Source: Prevotella ihumii
Lineage (GTDB): Bacteria > Bacteroidota > Bacteroidia > Bacteroidales > Bacteroidaceae
Assembly: GCF_900155655.1 (NCBI RefSeq)
Contig: NZ_LT706987.1
Location: 2,669,108-2,713,907 of the forward strand
DNA length: 44,800 nucleotides
Direction: 5' to 3'
Positions 32,550-41,739 of this stretch are shown piece by piece (the stretch's first letter is position 1; every line of letters starts with the position of its first letter). A program made the position numbers and the translations under genes. The notes under the pieces were generated by a model, which was not told the DNA's origin, did not search any database, and was given only the letters and a program-made list of their open reading frames with translations.

Positions 32550-34433
32550 TTATGCTTTTAGTGCTCTTGTGGCATTCAATACTGCCAAAACCATAACACC
32601 AACATCAGCAAAAACAGCTAAGCCCATAGAGGTGAGACCGAAGGTAGAGAGTACGAGCACACCCACCTTAATACCAATGGCAAACACAGCGTTTTGCTTT
32701 GCAATGGCAATAGTATGGCGCGAAATGCCAATAGCTTTTGCTATTTTAGACAGCTTGTCGTCCATCAACACCACATCGGCAGCTTCGATGGCAGCCTCCG
32801 ACCCTAAACCGCCCATTGCTATACCCACATCGGCACGTGCCAACACAGGTGCATCATTAATGCCGTCGCCTACAAAAGCAAGTGTAGAGGTAGCAGATGA
32901 GGTAGCCAGCAATTCCTCCATATACTTCATTTTATCATCGGGCAACAACTCTGCATAATGCTTATTTATGCCCAATTCATCAGCTACGTGTTGTGCCACA
33001 TCAGCCTTGTCGCCTGTAAGCATTACCACTTCGGCTACTCCCATCACCTTTAGCTGGGCAATGGTTTCTTTAGCCCCTTCTTTCAGCGTATCGGCAATCA
33101 CGATATGTCCCTTGTATTGACCGTCAATCGCCACATATACAAGGGTAGCCACAGCATTTGTACACGCATCGCATTGCGGAATGGCTACGCCTACTTGTTG
33201 CATCATTCGCTCATTGCCCAAGGCTACGTTGTGCCCGTCTATGGTTGCTGTTACGCCGTGTCCAGCTATTTCTTTTACATTCTTTATTCCTTCCTTGCTT
33301 ATCGTTCCCGAATAGGCTTTTGTAAGTGCAAGCGCAATGGGGTGAGCTGAAAACTGTTCAGCCAAAGCCGCTATTCGTAGCAATTCTTCGCTTGCTATTT
33401 CGTGTGTATGAACAGCCTCCACCGCAAATGATCCGTGGGTCAAAGTACCCGTTTTGTCAACAACAAGGGTGCGAAGTTTAGCCAAGGTCTCCATATAGTT
33501 TCCCCCCTTGATAAGAATACCTTGATGACCAGCCCCACCGATACCACAGAAGAAAGTAAGCGGGATAGACATAATGAGTGCGCAAGGACAACTCACCACC
33601 AAGAAAGTCAATGCACGATAGAGCCAAACCGAGAAGCCTGCACCATAATCGGCATAAAAGAATGGGGGTACAACAGCAAGAATAAGGGCAAGAATAACCA
33701 CGGCGGGGGTGTAAACACGTGCAAAACGACGGATAAACGACTCACTTTTCGATTTGTTTTCACTTGCTTCTTCTACCAATTGTAGTATTTTGGCAGCTGT
33801 CGATTCGCCTGCAGTTTTCTTTACCTCAACTTTTAATACGCCCGATAGATTTACACAGCCCGACACGATGAAATCGCCACTTTTTACACTTCGTGGTACA
33901 CTTTCGCCCGTCAAAGCTACAGTGTTGAGGCTTGATGCTCCCTCGATTACACGACCGTCGAGTGGCACTTTTTCGCCAACTTTTATCAATATCGTATCAC
34001 CAATTTTTACCTCTTCAGGTGTAACCTCTTTTGTGTCATTCCCCACAACAAGATTTGCTTTGTCGGGACGAATATCCATCAAATCGACGATGGAATCGCG
34101 ACTTTTGTCTTCCGCATAGTGTTCAAACATTTCGCCCAACTGGAAAAACAGCATTACGAAAACACCTTCCATAAATTGAGGTTCGGCATTGGGAAGAAAG
34201 CCTATTGCCATTGCACCGATGGTAGCAATTGCCATAAGGAAGTTCTCATCGAAGGGGTCAAGGTTGGCTATTCCCTCCGCAGCTTCCCACAAAACATCGT
34301 ATCCTACGACAAAGTAAGGAATAAGATAAACCAAGAGCAGTTGCCACAAAGGTAAGTTGGCGTTCTGTTCTATTACGTATGCCACAGCCAATAAGGCAGC
34401 AGCAATGATAAGACGGATAATTTTAGTTTTCAT
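32550..34433 (-). CDS. zntA: P1B-type heavy-metal ATPase (zinc/cadmium exporter type)
   Basis: 627 aa. Lacks the N-terminal HMA metal-binding domain but has the complete core. TGES (175-178) in the actuator, SCPCALIMSIP (CPC 282-284) in the membrane metal site, DKTGT with the phosphorylated Asp326, SAHP (His364-Pro365) typical of P1B pumps, and GDGINDAP in the P domain. The CPC site together with the late DVGVM helix fits the Zn/Cd/Pb (P1B-2) group better than copper pumps. It exports divalent metal from the cytoplasm. A perfect 7-3-7 inverted repeat overlaps its promoter, suggesting metal-responsive control. Single-gene transcript. Confidence 0.88.
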   Translation of the reverse strand: MKTKIIRLIIAAALLAVAYVIEQNANLPLWQLLLVYLIPYFVVGYDVLWEAAEGIANLDPFDENFLMAIATIGAMAIGFLPNAEPQFMEGVFVMLFFQLGEMFEHYAEDKSRDSIVDLMDIRPDKANLVVGNDTKEVTPEEVKIGDTILIKVGEKVPLDGRVIEGASSLNTVALTGESVPRSVKSGDFIVSGCVNLSGVLKVEVKKTAGESTAAKILQLVEEASENKSKSESFIRRFARVYTPAVVILALILAVVPPFFYADYGAGFSVWLYRALTFLVVSCPCALIMSIPLTFFCGIGGAGHQGILIKGGNYMETLAKLRTLVVDKTGTLTHGSFAVEAVHTHEIASEELLRIAALAEQFSAHPIALALTKAYSGTISKEGIKNVKEIAGHGVTATIDGHNVALGNERMMQQVGVAIPQCDACTNAVATLVYVAIDGQYKGHIVIADTLKEGAKETIAQLKVMGVAEVVMLTGDKADVAQHVADELGINKHYAELLPDDKMKYMEELLATSSATSTLAFVGDGINDAPVLARADVGIAMGGLGSEAAIEAADVVLMDDKLSKIAKAIGISRHTIAIAKQNAVFAIGIKVGVLVLSTFGLTSMGLAVFADVGVMVLAVLNATRALKA

Positions 34434-34468
34434 ATCGCTCTATTTTTTTGTTACTGATTTATGGTTTG

Positions 34469-34476
34469 CAAAGATA
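34469..34476 (-). promoter_or_regulatory. -7 box of the P-type ATPase promoter
   Basis: TATCTTTG on the minus strand followed by C; transcription would begin near 34462, about 29 nt before ATG 34433. The operator-like inverted repeat covers the -33 position. Confidence 0.65.
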
Positions 34477-34487
34477 AATAAAAAATA

Positions 34488-34504
34488 TTGCAACTCGGTT
34501 GCAA
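34488..34504. promoter_or_regulatory. Candidate metal-regulator operator TTGCAAC-TCG-GTTGCAA
   Basis: Perfect 7-bp arms with a 3-bp spacer, 11 bp upstream of the -7 box, so a bound protein would block the -33 region. Arm length and position fit a dimeric repressor of the Fur/Zur or similar metal-sensing type; which family binds is inference. Confidence 0.6.
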
Positions 34505-34581
34505 AGGTTGTTGAGGTATTATTTTATAGGAGTTAAAGGAGTGTAAGGGGAGATGTTTGTGGGGGTAGTTTTGGAGAATTG

Positions 34582-34671
34582 GTCGGACAAGTCGGACGTG
34601 TCGGACAGGTCAGACAAGTCGGACAGGTCAGACAGGTCGGACGGGTCGGACGGGTCGGACAAGTCGGACAA
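34582..34671. repeat. Ten 9-bp minisatellite units (GTCGGACAA type)
   Basis: Ten exact-length 9-bp units from GTCGGACAA at 34582 to GTCGGACAA at 34671; variants change mainly the last two bases. Read on the minus strand it encodes repeated Ser-Asp-Leu/Pro/Thr, but no gene with a plausible start or function contains it. Same unit as 1970-2032. Confidence 0.92.
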
Positions 34672-34721
34672 AACCACAACAACGAAACATTTGGCTTTAA
34701 CTCCTCGATAAATCGAGCCCC

Positions 34722-34868
34722 TACATATTGTTCTGTTTTTCGGTTGACGAACTTTCAAAAACAAAACATCAATCTTTTATTTCCAAAACATATATGTTTG
34801 GCATTGTCAAAGTTCAACTTTGAGGCGGTAAAACATATATGTTTTGGGTGGTGAAACATATATGTTTT
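34722..34868. repeat. R3 element, copy D: four palindromes
   Basis: Border TTGTTCTGTTTTTCGG ending at 34743, then AAACATATATGTTT (34786-34799), CAAAGTTCAACTTTG (34808-34822), AAACATATATGTTT (34831-34844) and AAACATATATGTTT (34854-34867). Spacing is 22.5, 22.5 and 23 bp, identical to copy B. Directly preceded by ATAAATCGAGCCCCTAC, half of the 54-bp palindrome at 2079-2132. 34869-35041 shows nothing else. Confidence 0.9.
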
Positions 34869-35041
34869 AGAATGGATTTGTAAATCTCTTGTGCTCAGTG
34901 GGTTATGGCATTAAATTTTATGGATATGGTTTAAATATTAATTGTTCTGTTTTTCTGTTGCCTCGGATTTATCCCTATCCTCTGAAAAGTCCTTTTATAA
35001 TTCTTTTAAATATAAATATCGTGTTTATCAACTTTAAATTG

Positions 35042-35049
35042 TAAATTTG
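35042..35049 (+). promoter_or_regulatory. -7 box of the spmAB-flippase-dpp7 operon
   Basis: TAAATTTG followed by C, 36 bp before ATG 35086; no exact TTG at the optimal upstream distance. Confidence 0.5.
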
Positions 35050-35085
35050 CCAAGTTAAAAAGGAAAGAAAAAGATAATCAACGCT

Positions 35086-36312
35086 ATGGTGTTAAATTAT
35101 ATTTGGGTAGCTTTCTTCGTGATAGCCTTTGTTTTCGGCATTGTGTCGCTATGTTTTGGCGATGCTACGGTGTTTGAGAAGATGGTTACGGCAACTTTCG
35201 ACTCCTCTAAGTCGGCTTTTGAAGTGTCGTTGGGCTTGACAGGAGTTTTGGCATTGTGGTTGGGAATTATGAAGATAGGCGAACGAGCTGGCATTGTGAA
35301 TGTTTTGGCGCGTGTGCTTAGTCCTGTTTTTACCAAACTCTTCCCTGATATTCCAAAAAACCACCCTGTGATGGGCAGCATTTTTATGAACATTGCATCA
35401 AATATGTTGGGGCTTGACAATGCGGCAACACCTACGGGGCTGAAAGCAATGGCACAAATGCAGGAGCTGAATACACGCAAAGACACAGCCACCAACCCAA
35501 TGATAATGTTCTTGGTGCTGAACACCAGCGGACTGACCATCATTCCAACAAGTATTTTAGCATTCCGAAGTGCCAACGGAGCTGCAACGCCTACCGACGT
35601 GTTTATCCCCATTCTGCTTGCAACCACGGTGGCAACGATTGCAGGAATTGTGATTACAGCCCTTTGGCAACGCATCAATCTGTTGCAACCTGTGCTGTTA
35701 GCTACCATCTTTGGTATGATTGCCGTAGTGGGTGGCATAATGTGGGGCTTTGGTCAGATGGACGAAGCAACGATGACACGTACAACCTCGATAGCCTCAA
35801 ACTTGATATTGATGTCGATTATCGTCCTTTTCATCGGTGCAGGAGCACTAAAGCGCATCAATGTTTATGACGCTTTCATCGAGGGCGCAAAGGAGGGATT
35901 CACTACGGCTGTACGCATTATACCTTACCTTGTTGCCATTCTCGTGGGTGTGGGTGTGTTCCGTGCATCGGGAGCTATGGATATGCTGATTGACGGCATA
36001 GGATGGACAATGGAGCAATGCAATCTGAATACCGACTTTGTAGGTGCGTTGCCAACAGCACTGATGAAACCGCTTTCGGGTAGTGGGGCACGTGGATTGA
36101 TGTTAGAAGCAATGCAAACATACGGTGCAGACTCGTTTGTGGGCAGACTAAGTTGCATTTTCCAAGGTTCTACCGATACGACGTTCTATGTTTTGGCTGT
36201 CTATTTCGGTAGCGTAAGCATACGTTATACCCGTCACGCTGTGGCTTGTGGCTTGTTAGCAGACCTTTTCGGAGTGATTGCTGCTATTGGGGTGTGCTAC
36301 ATATTTTTCTAA
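35086..36312 (+). CDS. Fused SpmA-SpmB-type membrane protein (nucleoside-recognition/Gate domains)
   Basis: 408 aa polytopic membrane protein of about ten helices. The N-terminal half (1-200) resembles SpmA: SLGLTGVLALWLGIMKIGER and MGSIFMNIASNMLGLDNAAT in the first Gate domain, then NTSGLTIIPTSILAFRS. The C-terminal half (about 215-408) resembles SpmB: GAKEGFTTAVRIIPYLVAIL, LMKPLSGSGARGLMLEAM and CIFQGSTDTTFYVLAVYFGS. Single-chain fusions are common in Bacteroidota, which do not sporulate, so the Bacillus name says nothing about its role; the transported or sensed molecule is unknown. First gene of a three-gene operon, 20 bp before the flippase gene. Confidence 0.85.
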   Translation: MVLNYIWVAFFVIAFVFGIVSLCFGDATVFEKMVTATFDSSKSAFEVSLGLTGVLALWLGIMKIGERAGIVNVLARVLSPVFTKLFPDIPKNHPVMGSIFMNIASNMLGLDNAATPTGLKAMAQMQELNTRKDTATNPMIMFLVLNTSGLTIIPTSILAFRSANGAATPTDVFIPILLATTVATIAGIVITALWQRINLLQPVLLATIFGMIAVVGGIMWGFGQMDEATMTRTTSIASNLILMSIIVLFIGAGALKRINVYDAFIEGAKEGFTTAVRIIPYLVAILVGVGVFRASGAMDMLIDGIGWTMEQCNLNTDFVGALPTALMKPLSGSGARGLMLEAMQTYGADSFVGRLSCIFQGSTDTTFYVLAVYFGSVSIRYTRHAVACGLLADLFGVIAAIGVCYIFF

Positions 36313-36332
36313 AATAAAACGATACAAAATAA

Positions 36333-37826
36333 ATGGCAAACTTAAAATCATTGGCGAAAGATACGGCTATTTACGGACTTAGCAGTATTGCGGCAAGGTT
36401 TATCAATTACTTGTTGGTGCCTATTCAGACTACCAAATTTAATGCTGCTGGTGGGCAGTATGGTATTATTACCAATGTTTACTCGTACGTGGCACTGCTG
36501 ATAGTGCTGCTTACGTATGGTATGGAAACAACCTTCTTTCGCTTTATGAGCAAAGAAGGCGAAGACCCAAAGAAGGTTTATGCCACAACGTTAAGAATGG
36601 TGGCTGCCACATCGCTCGTGTTTATGGCAATCATCGTTGCTTTTTATAAACCCATTGCTGCAATGGTGGGCTACGACGACCACCCCGAATATATATTAAT
36701 AATGTATATCACGGTGGCGATAGATGCCTTTGCAGCCATTCCTTTTGCATATCTTCGCTATGTGCATCGTCCTATAAAGTTTGCTACACTGAAGATGTTG
36801 AACATCACATTCAACATTGCTTTCAACATTCTTTATTTGGTAGTGCTGCCGTCATTACAGCTCAATCCGTTCGGAATATACGATGCCAACTTTACTTTAG
36901 AGGTGGTTTGGATTTTCTATATCAACCTTTTCTGTACCTTGCTCACCTTGCTGATGCTTGGAAAAGAGTTGTTGGGCATTCGCTATGCCTTTGATAAAGC
37001 AATGTGCAAGCGTATGTTGAGCTACACTTTTCCACTGCTGATAATGGGTGTGGCAGGACAATTGAACCAGAGTGCATCGCAGATTATCTTCCCAGAGGTG
37101 TATAATGGCACTGCCGAAGAAGCACGTATGCAGCTCGGTATTTATGGGGCTTGTATCAAGATTGCAATGATTATGGTAATGATTACGCAGGCTTTCCGTT
37201 ATGCTTACGAACCTTTTGTGTTTGGAAAGTCAAAGGATAAAGACAATAGAACGACTTACGCTAACGCTATGAAGTTTTATATTATCTTTACCCTCTTGGC
37301 TTTCTTGGCTGTTATGGGCTATATGGACATACTGAAACACGTAGTGGGGCGAAGCTATTGGGAGGGCTTGGAGATAGTACCGATTGTGATGGCTGCCGAA
37401 ATAATGTTTGGTATATTCTTTAACCTTAGTTTTTGGTACAAACTCACTAACCGTACCATCTGGGGAGCATACTTTGCTGGAATAGGAGCGGTGGTGCTTA
37501 TTGTGATGGACATTGCGCTCATTCCTGTTTTTAGCTATTGGGCTTGTGCGTGGGCAGGCTTTGTGTCGTACGCCGTGAGTATGGTGATAAGCTACTATTT
37601 CGGGCAGAAGTATTACCCCATCAATTATCCTTTAAAGGAAATAGGCTTCTATGTTTTGGTGGCATTAGTGCTATTTGGGGCTATCAGTGCTTCTAACGAC
37701 TATTTGCCAATGATAGGTGCGCTCGGCGTGAACACCCTGCTTCTCTTTGTCTTCCTTGGCATCATTGTGAAGCGTGACTTCCCTTTGAGCAAGTTGCCCG
37801 TTATAGGCAAGAAATTTAAGAAATAA
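36333..37826 (+). CDS. MOP-superfamily polysaccharide/lipid flippase
   Basis: 497 aa with about 14 membrane helices. Opening KSLAKDTAIYGLSSIAARFINYLLVPI is typical of RfbX/Wzx-like proteins (shown here in part as DTAIYGLSSIAARFINYLL). TYGMETTFFRFMSKE, YVHRPIKFATLKMLNI and QLNQSASQIIFPEVYN match the polysaccharide-biosynthesis group. These proteins flip undecaprenyl-linked glycans or lipid II. Either a Wzx role tied to the LPS genes in this window or an Amj/MurJ-like role is possible. Co-transcribed with the neighbours (20 bp and 25 bp gaps). Confidence 0.85.
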   Translation: MANLKSLAKDTAIYGLSSIAARFINYLLVPIQTTKFNAAGGQYGIITNVYSYVALLIVLLTYGMETTFFRFMSKEGEDPKKVYATTLRMVAATSLVFMAIIVAFYKPIAAMVGYDDHPEYILIMYITVAIDAFAAIPFAYLRYVHRPIKFATLKMLNITFNIAFNILYLVVLPSLQLNPFGIYDANFTLEVVWIFYINLFCTLLTLLMLGKELLGIRYAFDKAMCKRMLSYTFPLLIMGVAGQLNQSASQIIFPEVYNGTAEEARMQLGIYGACIKIAMIMVMITQAFRYAYEPFVFGKSKDKDNRTTYANAMKFYIIFTLLAFLAVMGYMDILKHVVGRSYWEGLEIVPIVMAAEIMFGIFFNLSFWYKLTNRTIWGAYFAGIGAVVLIVMDIALIPVFSYWACAWAGFVSYAVSMVISYYFGQKYYPINYPLKEIGFYVLVALVLFGAISASNDYLPMIGALGVNTLLLFVFLGIIVKRDFPLSKLPVIGKKFKK

Positions 37827-37851
37827 TATATTTACCAATAAATCAATTATA

Positions 37852-39975
37852 ATGAAAAAATCTACCCTATTGCTTGCAGGTTTGCTCGCTATGAGTACTG
37901 CATCGAAAGCAGACGAAGGTATGTGGACACTTTTCAATCTTCCACAAGCAGTTTATACGCAAATGGTTGATTACGGCTTCGCATTGCCTTCTACCTCATT
38001 GTACAATAGCCCTAACGCTATTAGCAACTACGTTGTCAATTTCTCTGGCTTCTGCTCAGGTGTTGTTGTGTCTCCTGATGGACTTGTATTCACCAACCAC
38101 CACTGTGGTTTCGGTGCTATCAACGCTCACTCTACTGTAGAACACGACTATATGCGCGATGGCTTCTACGCAAAGAGTTTCAGCGAGGAATTGCCAAACG
38201 AGAATATGTTTGTGTCATTTATGCGTAAGCAGGAGGACATCACGCCACGTGTGAATGCAATGATTGCAAACAAATCGCATGAAGAACAGGAAAAAATCCT
38301 TGATGAACTTACCAATGCAATGACCGACTCTATTAAGAAGATAGACAAGACTTTGCATATTGAGGTGCAGCCATTCTACGAAGGCAACAAGTATTATGCA
38401 ACTACTTATCAAGACTTTACCGACCTTCGCCTTGTATTCACCGTGCCAAAGAGTATGGGTAAGTTCGGTGGCGATACCGATAACTGGATGTGGCCACGCC
38501 AAACTTGCGACTTCTCTGTATTCCGTATCTATGCTGACCCTAAGACAAATGGTCCTGCAGCTTACTCAAAGGACAATGTGCCTTACCACCCAGAGCATTG
38601 GGCACCTGTAAGTCTTGAAGGTTACAAGGAAAAAGACTTTGCAATGACCATCGGTTATCCAGGTTCTACACGTCGTTATCTCTCATCATACGGTATTCAA
38701 CAGCGTCGTGATATAGAGAATGCAAGTCGTGTTCAAACTCGTGATATTAAGCTCGCATTGATGAAGAAGTATATGGATGCTGACCAAAAGGTACGTATTC
38801 AGTACGAAGACAAGTATGCAAGCTCTGCCAACTATTGGAAAAACTCAATAGGTATGAACAAGTGCATCGACTCGATAGGTTTAATTCGTCAGAAGGCAGA
38901 ATATGAAGCTAAGATACAAAAGTGGCTTAACGAGCAGACTGTAAAGAACCCTGCAACTAATGTAGACTTTGCTAAGCTCGAAAGTCTTTACAAAAAGAGC
39001 CGCCCAATGATGAACGCAATGAGCTATTGGAGGGAATCTTTCTGGAAGACTTCTGAATTTTTCACTCGTGCAACACGACTTGTATTAGGAATGCCGCTCA
39101 AGGGTGATGCTGCTAACCCTAAGAAGCAATATTGCGAATTTGCAGACAATAGCGACAGCTGGAACTACACTTTGGATAAAGAGATGACAGCAGCTATGAT
39201 GAAAAACTTTGCACAACAGATGCCTGAAGAATATCACCCAGAGTTCTTTAAGACCGTGAAAGCTAAGTTTGGAGGCGATTTCTATAAGTACACAGAATGG
39301 CTCTATAAGAATAGTAATGTACTCAAAAAGGGAGCAAAGTTCTATGTAAATGACAAAAAGAAGTTTATGAAAGACCCTGCTGTTCAGGTTGGTGGCGAAA
39401 TTATGGCTATCGCTTCAGTAGTGGGAGAGAAACTTAGAACTATAACAGAAGATATTCAGGCTGAAGAAAAGAAGCTCTGCGAGGCTAAAGTACAGATGGA
39501 AATGGATATGCCACATTATAGCGATGCTAACTTTACAATGCGCTTGAGCTACGGACAAGTAGGTGGCTATATGCTCGGAAGTGTAAATAGCGGCTATTAT
39601 ACAGCAGCTGAATCTATTGTAGAGAAGTTTAAGAAGGCAGACAAGATTGCTGACTACAAGGCTGAACCTATAATGATGGATTTGCTTTCTGCAAAGGATT
39701 TCGGCCGTTATACCGACAAGACTTCTAACAAAATGCAGCTTTGCTTCCTTACCAACAACGACATTACTGGTGGTAACTCAGGTTCTCCAATGTTCAACGG
39801 TAAGGGTCAGCTCATCGGACTTGCATTCGACGGCAACTGGGATAGCCTCAGTTCTGACATCAACTTCGACCGCAAGCTCGCTCGTTGTATCGGTGTAGAT
39901 ATTCGCTTCGTGCTTTATATGATGGACAAGTGGGGTCACGCAGACCGCTTGATTAAAGAAATCAACCCACAATAA
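37852..39975 (+). CDS. dpp7: S46-family dipeptidyl-peptidase, DPP7 type
   Basis: 707 aa. Signal peptide MKKSTLLLAGLLAMSTASKA. Catalytic histidine in VFTNHHCGFGAIN (His83/84), aspartate region FGGDTDNWMWPRQTCDFSVF and nucleophile serine in DITGGNSGSPMF (Ser643). S46 enzymes remove dipeptides from oligopeptides in the periplasm. The S1-pocket position 18 residues after the serine, Gly in DPP7 and Arg in DPP11 of Porphyromonas gingivalis, is Gly661 here (LAFDGNW), which predicts preference for hydrophobic P1 residues. It would process peptides released by secreted proteases such as the three C10 enzymes. Codon choice looks more biased than in neighbours, suggesting high expression. A hairpin terminator lies at 40132-40174. 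Confidence 0.93.
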   Translation: MKKSTLLLAGLLAMSTASKADEGMWTLFNLPQAVYTQMVDYGFALPSTSLYNSPNAISNYVVNFSGFCSGVVVSPDGLVFTNHHCGFGAINAHSTVEHDYMRDGFYAKSFSEELPNENMFVSFMRKQEDITPRVNAMIANKSHEEQEKILDELTNAMTDSIKKIDKTLHIEVQPFYEGNKYYATTYQDFTDLRLVFTVPKSMGKFGGDTDNWMWPRQTCDFSVFRIYADPKTNGPAAYSKDNVPYHPEHWAPVSLEGYKEKDFAMTIGYPGSTRRYLSSYGIQQRRDIENASRVQTRDIKLALMKKYMDADQKVRIQYEDKYASSANYWKNSIGMNKCIDSIGLIRQKAEYEAKIQKWLNEQTVKNPATNVDFAKLESLYKKSRPMMNAMSYWRESFWKTSEFFTRATRLVLGMPLKGDAANPKKQYCEFADNSDSWNYTLDKEMTAAMMKNFAQQMPEEYHPEFFKTVKAKFGGDFYKYTEWLYKNSNVLKKGAKFYVNDKKKFMKDPAVQVGGEIMAIASVVGEKLRTITEDIQAEEKKLCEAKVQMEMDMPHYSDANFTMRLSYGQVGGYMLGSVNSGYYTAAESIVEKFKKADKIADYKAEPIMMDLLSAKDFGRYTDKTSNKMQLCFLTNNDITGGNSGSPMFNGKGQLIGLAFDGNWDSLSSDINFDRKLARCIGVDIRFVLYMMDKWGHADRLIKEINPQ

Positions 39976-40036
39976 TTCACGTTAAATAGTTCTTGCACCT
40001 ATCTTTCATAGCTGTTAGGTGCAAGAATATAGCTTA

Positions 40037-40124
40037 AACCCAAATAGGTTGTTGGCGCAACAATGGCTTATTAAGGATAAAACTTAAATCGCTCGTTAGC
40101 GTAACAATGGCTAATTGGGGATAA
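40037..40124. repeat. Two 44-bp imperfect tandem units related to R1 ends
   Basis: Units 40037-40080 and 40081-40124 agree at about 34 of 44 positions and share ACAATGGCT and GGATAA. The first begins AACCCAAATAGGTTGTTGG, close to the R1 terminus AACCCAAATCGGTCGTTAG. They lie in the 3' region of dpp7 just before its terminator. Confidence 0.7.
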
Positions 40125-40131
40125 AAAACAA

Positions 40132-40174
40132 AATCGTCATCAAAGTGAGTTTAATGCTTTGATGGCGATTTTTT
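40132..40174 (+). terminator. Terminator of the spmAB-flippase-dpp7 operon
   Basis: AATCGTCATCAAAG (40132-40145) pairs with CTTTGATGGCGATT (40157-40170) with a single G-U position and an 11-nt loop, then TTTT. Strong rho-independent terminator. Confidence 0.88.
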
Positions 40175-40344
40175 GATGTTATCTGCAAAATAATTCGTAT
40201 TTTTGTCTGCGAAATATTGAGGGCTTAGGCGTAAAAGATATACATTCAACGCCTATGTGATGAATTATAAACACTTAGAAGTAAATATTCTACGTTTAGA
40301 ATTTGTCCCTTTAGCGAGGCAGAGATAGAACTATAAAACAATAC
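40175..40344. promoter_or_regulatory. Possible original promoter region of the vanZ-like gene
   Basis: TATTTTTG at 40198-40205 with TTTG at 40172-40175 (22-bp spacer) could be a promoter pointing toward the vanZ-like gene, from which it is now separated by the IS4-type element. The rest of the stretch shows no gene. Confidence 0.35.
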
Positions 40345-41713
40345 TTCGTTAATTCTAATGTAATCGTTTGAAAATGAGAGAGTTAATTAACTTAATATAA
40401 CTAATAAAATTTGGCCAAGTGGCTGATTATCAGTAACTTTATAGTAGCAAAAACATAAAGCAAATGACATCAGAACCACTCGACCAATATACAGAAATCT
40501 GCAGAGATGCCATCAAAAGCTCATCTGCAAAATTAGGCAAAACTTTTGAGAATCTACTCTTGGAAATACTCTTATTGTACATGGCGATACAAAGAAAGAT
40601 AAATTTCACTCAAATGGAGCGTTACGGCACCCATTGCGAGCAGACCTACAGAACGAATTTCAACCGCAGCCGGGCTAAGTGCATCAACTGGGTTAAGTTC
40701 AACCTCTACCTTTCCCAGCGTTATCTGAACATGGACGGACTGCTGGCTATAGCCATAGATCCGAGCTACATCAGTAAGTCAGGCAAGAAGACTCCGCATG
40801 TTGGTACTTTCTGGTCCGGCTGTGCAGGTTCCATGAAACACGGACTTGAAATCATGGGACTTGCCCTTGTCGATGTCTACGCCAACAACTGTATGATGCT
40901 TCGTGCCCATCAAACCCCTTCTACAAGAGAGTTGAAACTGCGTAGCATGACTCTTGTGCAGCATTACATTGCCGTCATCAAACGCTACAGGAAAGAATTG
41001 TTGAAGGTCACCGATATTGTTGTCGCTGATGCTTTCTTCTCTATCCGTCCGTTTGTGGAGGGAATCAAGGAGCAAGGCTTTCATCTTGTCAGCCGTTTCA
41101 GGGATACGGCGAGCCTATACTATGTGTACACGGGACCTCGTTCCAATAAGCCCGGGCGTCCCAAAACACTTGACGGGAAAATCAATTACAAGAAACTCGA
41201 CCTCACGCGTATGGCGAAGATGCATATCGAAGGACTTGAAGGCACAGCTTACACACTCATCGCCTATTCAAAGGCACTGAAGCAGAAAGTGCGTCTTGTC
41301 ATTTGGGTGATGCCGAACGGCAAGCACAAGCTTTTCTTCTCCACAAAGACATCTATGTCGGGTGAAGAAGTATTGCGCACATACCGCTCAAGATTCCAAA
41401 TCGAGTTTTGCTTCCGTGATGCCAAGCAGTATACCGGACTCGCGCATTGCCAGGCAAGGCACAAGAATCAGCTGGACTTCTCCTACAACGCATCATTTGC
41501 ATCACAGAATGTGGCAAAGGTGATGATGAAGGAAAACGGGCTACCGTATTCCATGGCTTCTTTCAAGGAGCTCATGGCGAGCACATACATTGCAAAATTA
41601 ATTTTCGACAGGTGTCGGAGCATACCGAACCGAAAGTTAATTAGTCATACTATCAAAGAACTCTTTGGCTGGCAGAGGAAAGCTGCGTAACAATTATCTC
41701 AAATTTTAACGAA
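40345..41713 (+). mobile_element. IS4-family insertion sequence
   Basis: About 1.37 kb around one transposase gene. TTCGTTAA at 40345-40352 and its inverted copy TTAACGAA at 41706-41713 are the likely outer ends; identity continues imperfectly for about 22 bp. No direct target duplication could be recognised, so the exact limits are uncertain. Confidence 0.7.
40464..41690 (+). CDS. IS4-family DDE transposase
   Basis: 408 aa. Catalytic residues fit the IS4 pattern: Asp99 in AIAIDPSYISKSGKK, Asp189 in DIVVADAFFSIRPF, and the YREK motif with Tyr307, Arg310, Glu314 and Lys321 in YRSRFQIEFCFRDAKQYTG. N-terminal residues 1-90 form the usual helical DNA-binding part. No frameshift or internal stop is seen, so the element may be active. 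It separates dpp7 from the vanZ-like gene, on the same strand as both. Confidence 0.92.
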   Translation: MTSEPLDQYTEICRDAIKSSSAKLGKTFENLLLEILLLYMAIQRKINFTQMERYGTHCEQTYRTNFNRSRAKCINWVKFNLYLSQRYLNMDGLLAIAIDPSYISKSGKKTPHVGTFWSGCAGSMKHGLEIMGLALVDVYANNCMMLRAHQTPSTRELKLRSMTLVQHYIAVIKRYRKELLKVTDIVVADAFFSIRPFVEGIKEQGFHLVSRFRDTASLYYVYTGPRSNKPGRPKTLDGKINYKKLDLTRMAKMHIEGLEGTAYTLIAYSKALKQKVRLVIWVMPNGKHKLFFSTKTSMSGEEVLRTYRSRFQIEFCFRDAKQYTGLAHCQARHKNQLDFSYNASFASQNVAKVMMKENGLPYSMASFKELMASTYIAKLIFDRCRSIPNRKLISHTIKELFGWQRKAA

Positions 41714-41739
41714 CTATTGATAAAACGAAAGAAATAAAA

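Noticed and set aside
34519..34764. Minus-strand frame encoding Ser-Asp-Leu repeats
   Set aside because: Produced by the 9-bp minisatellite; no plausible start, domain or conserved flanks.
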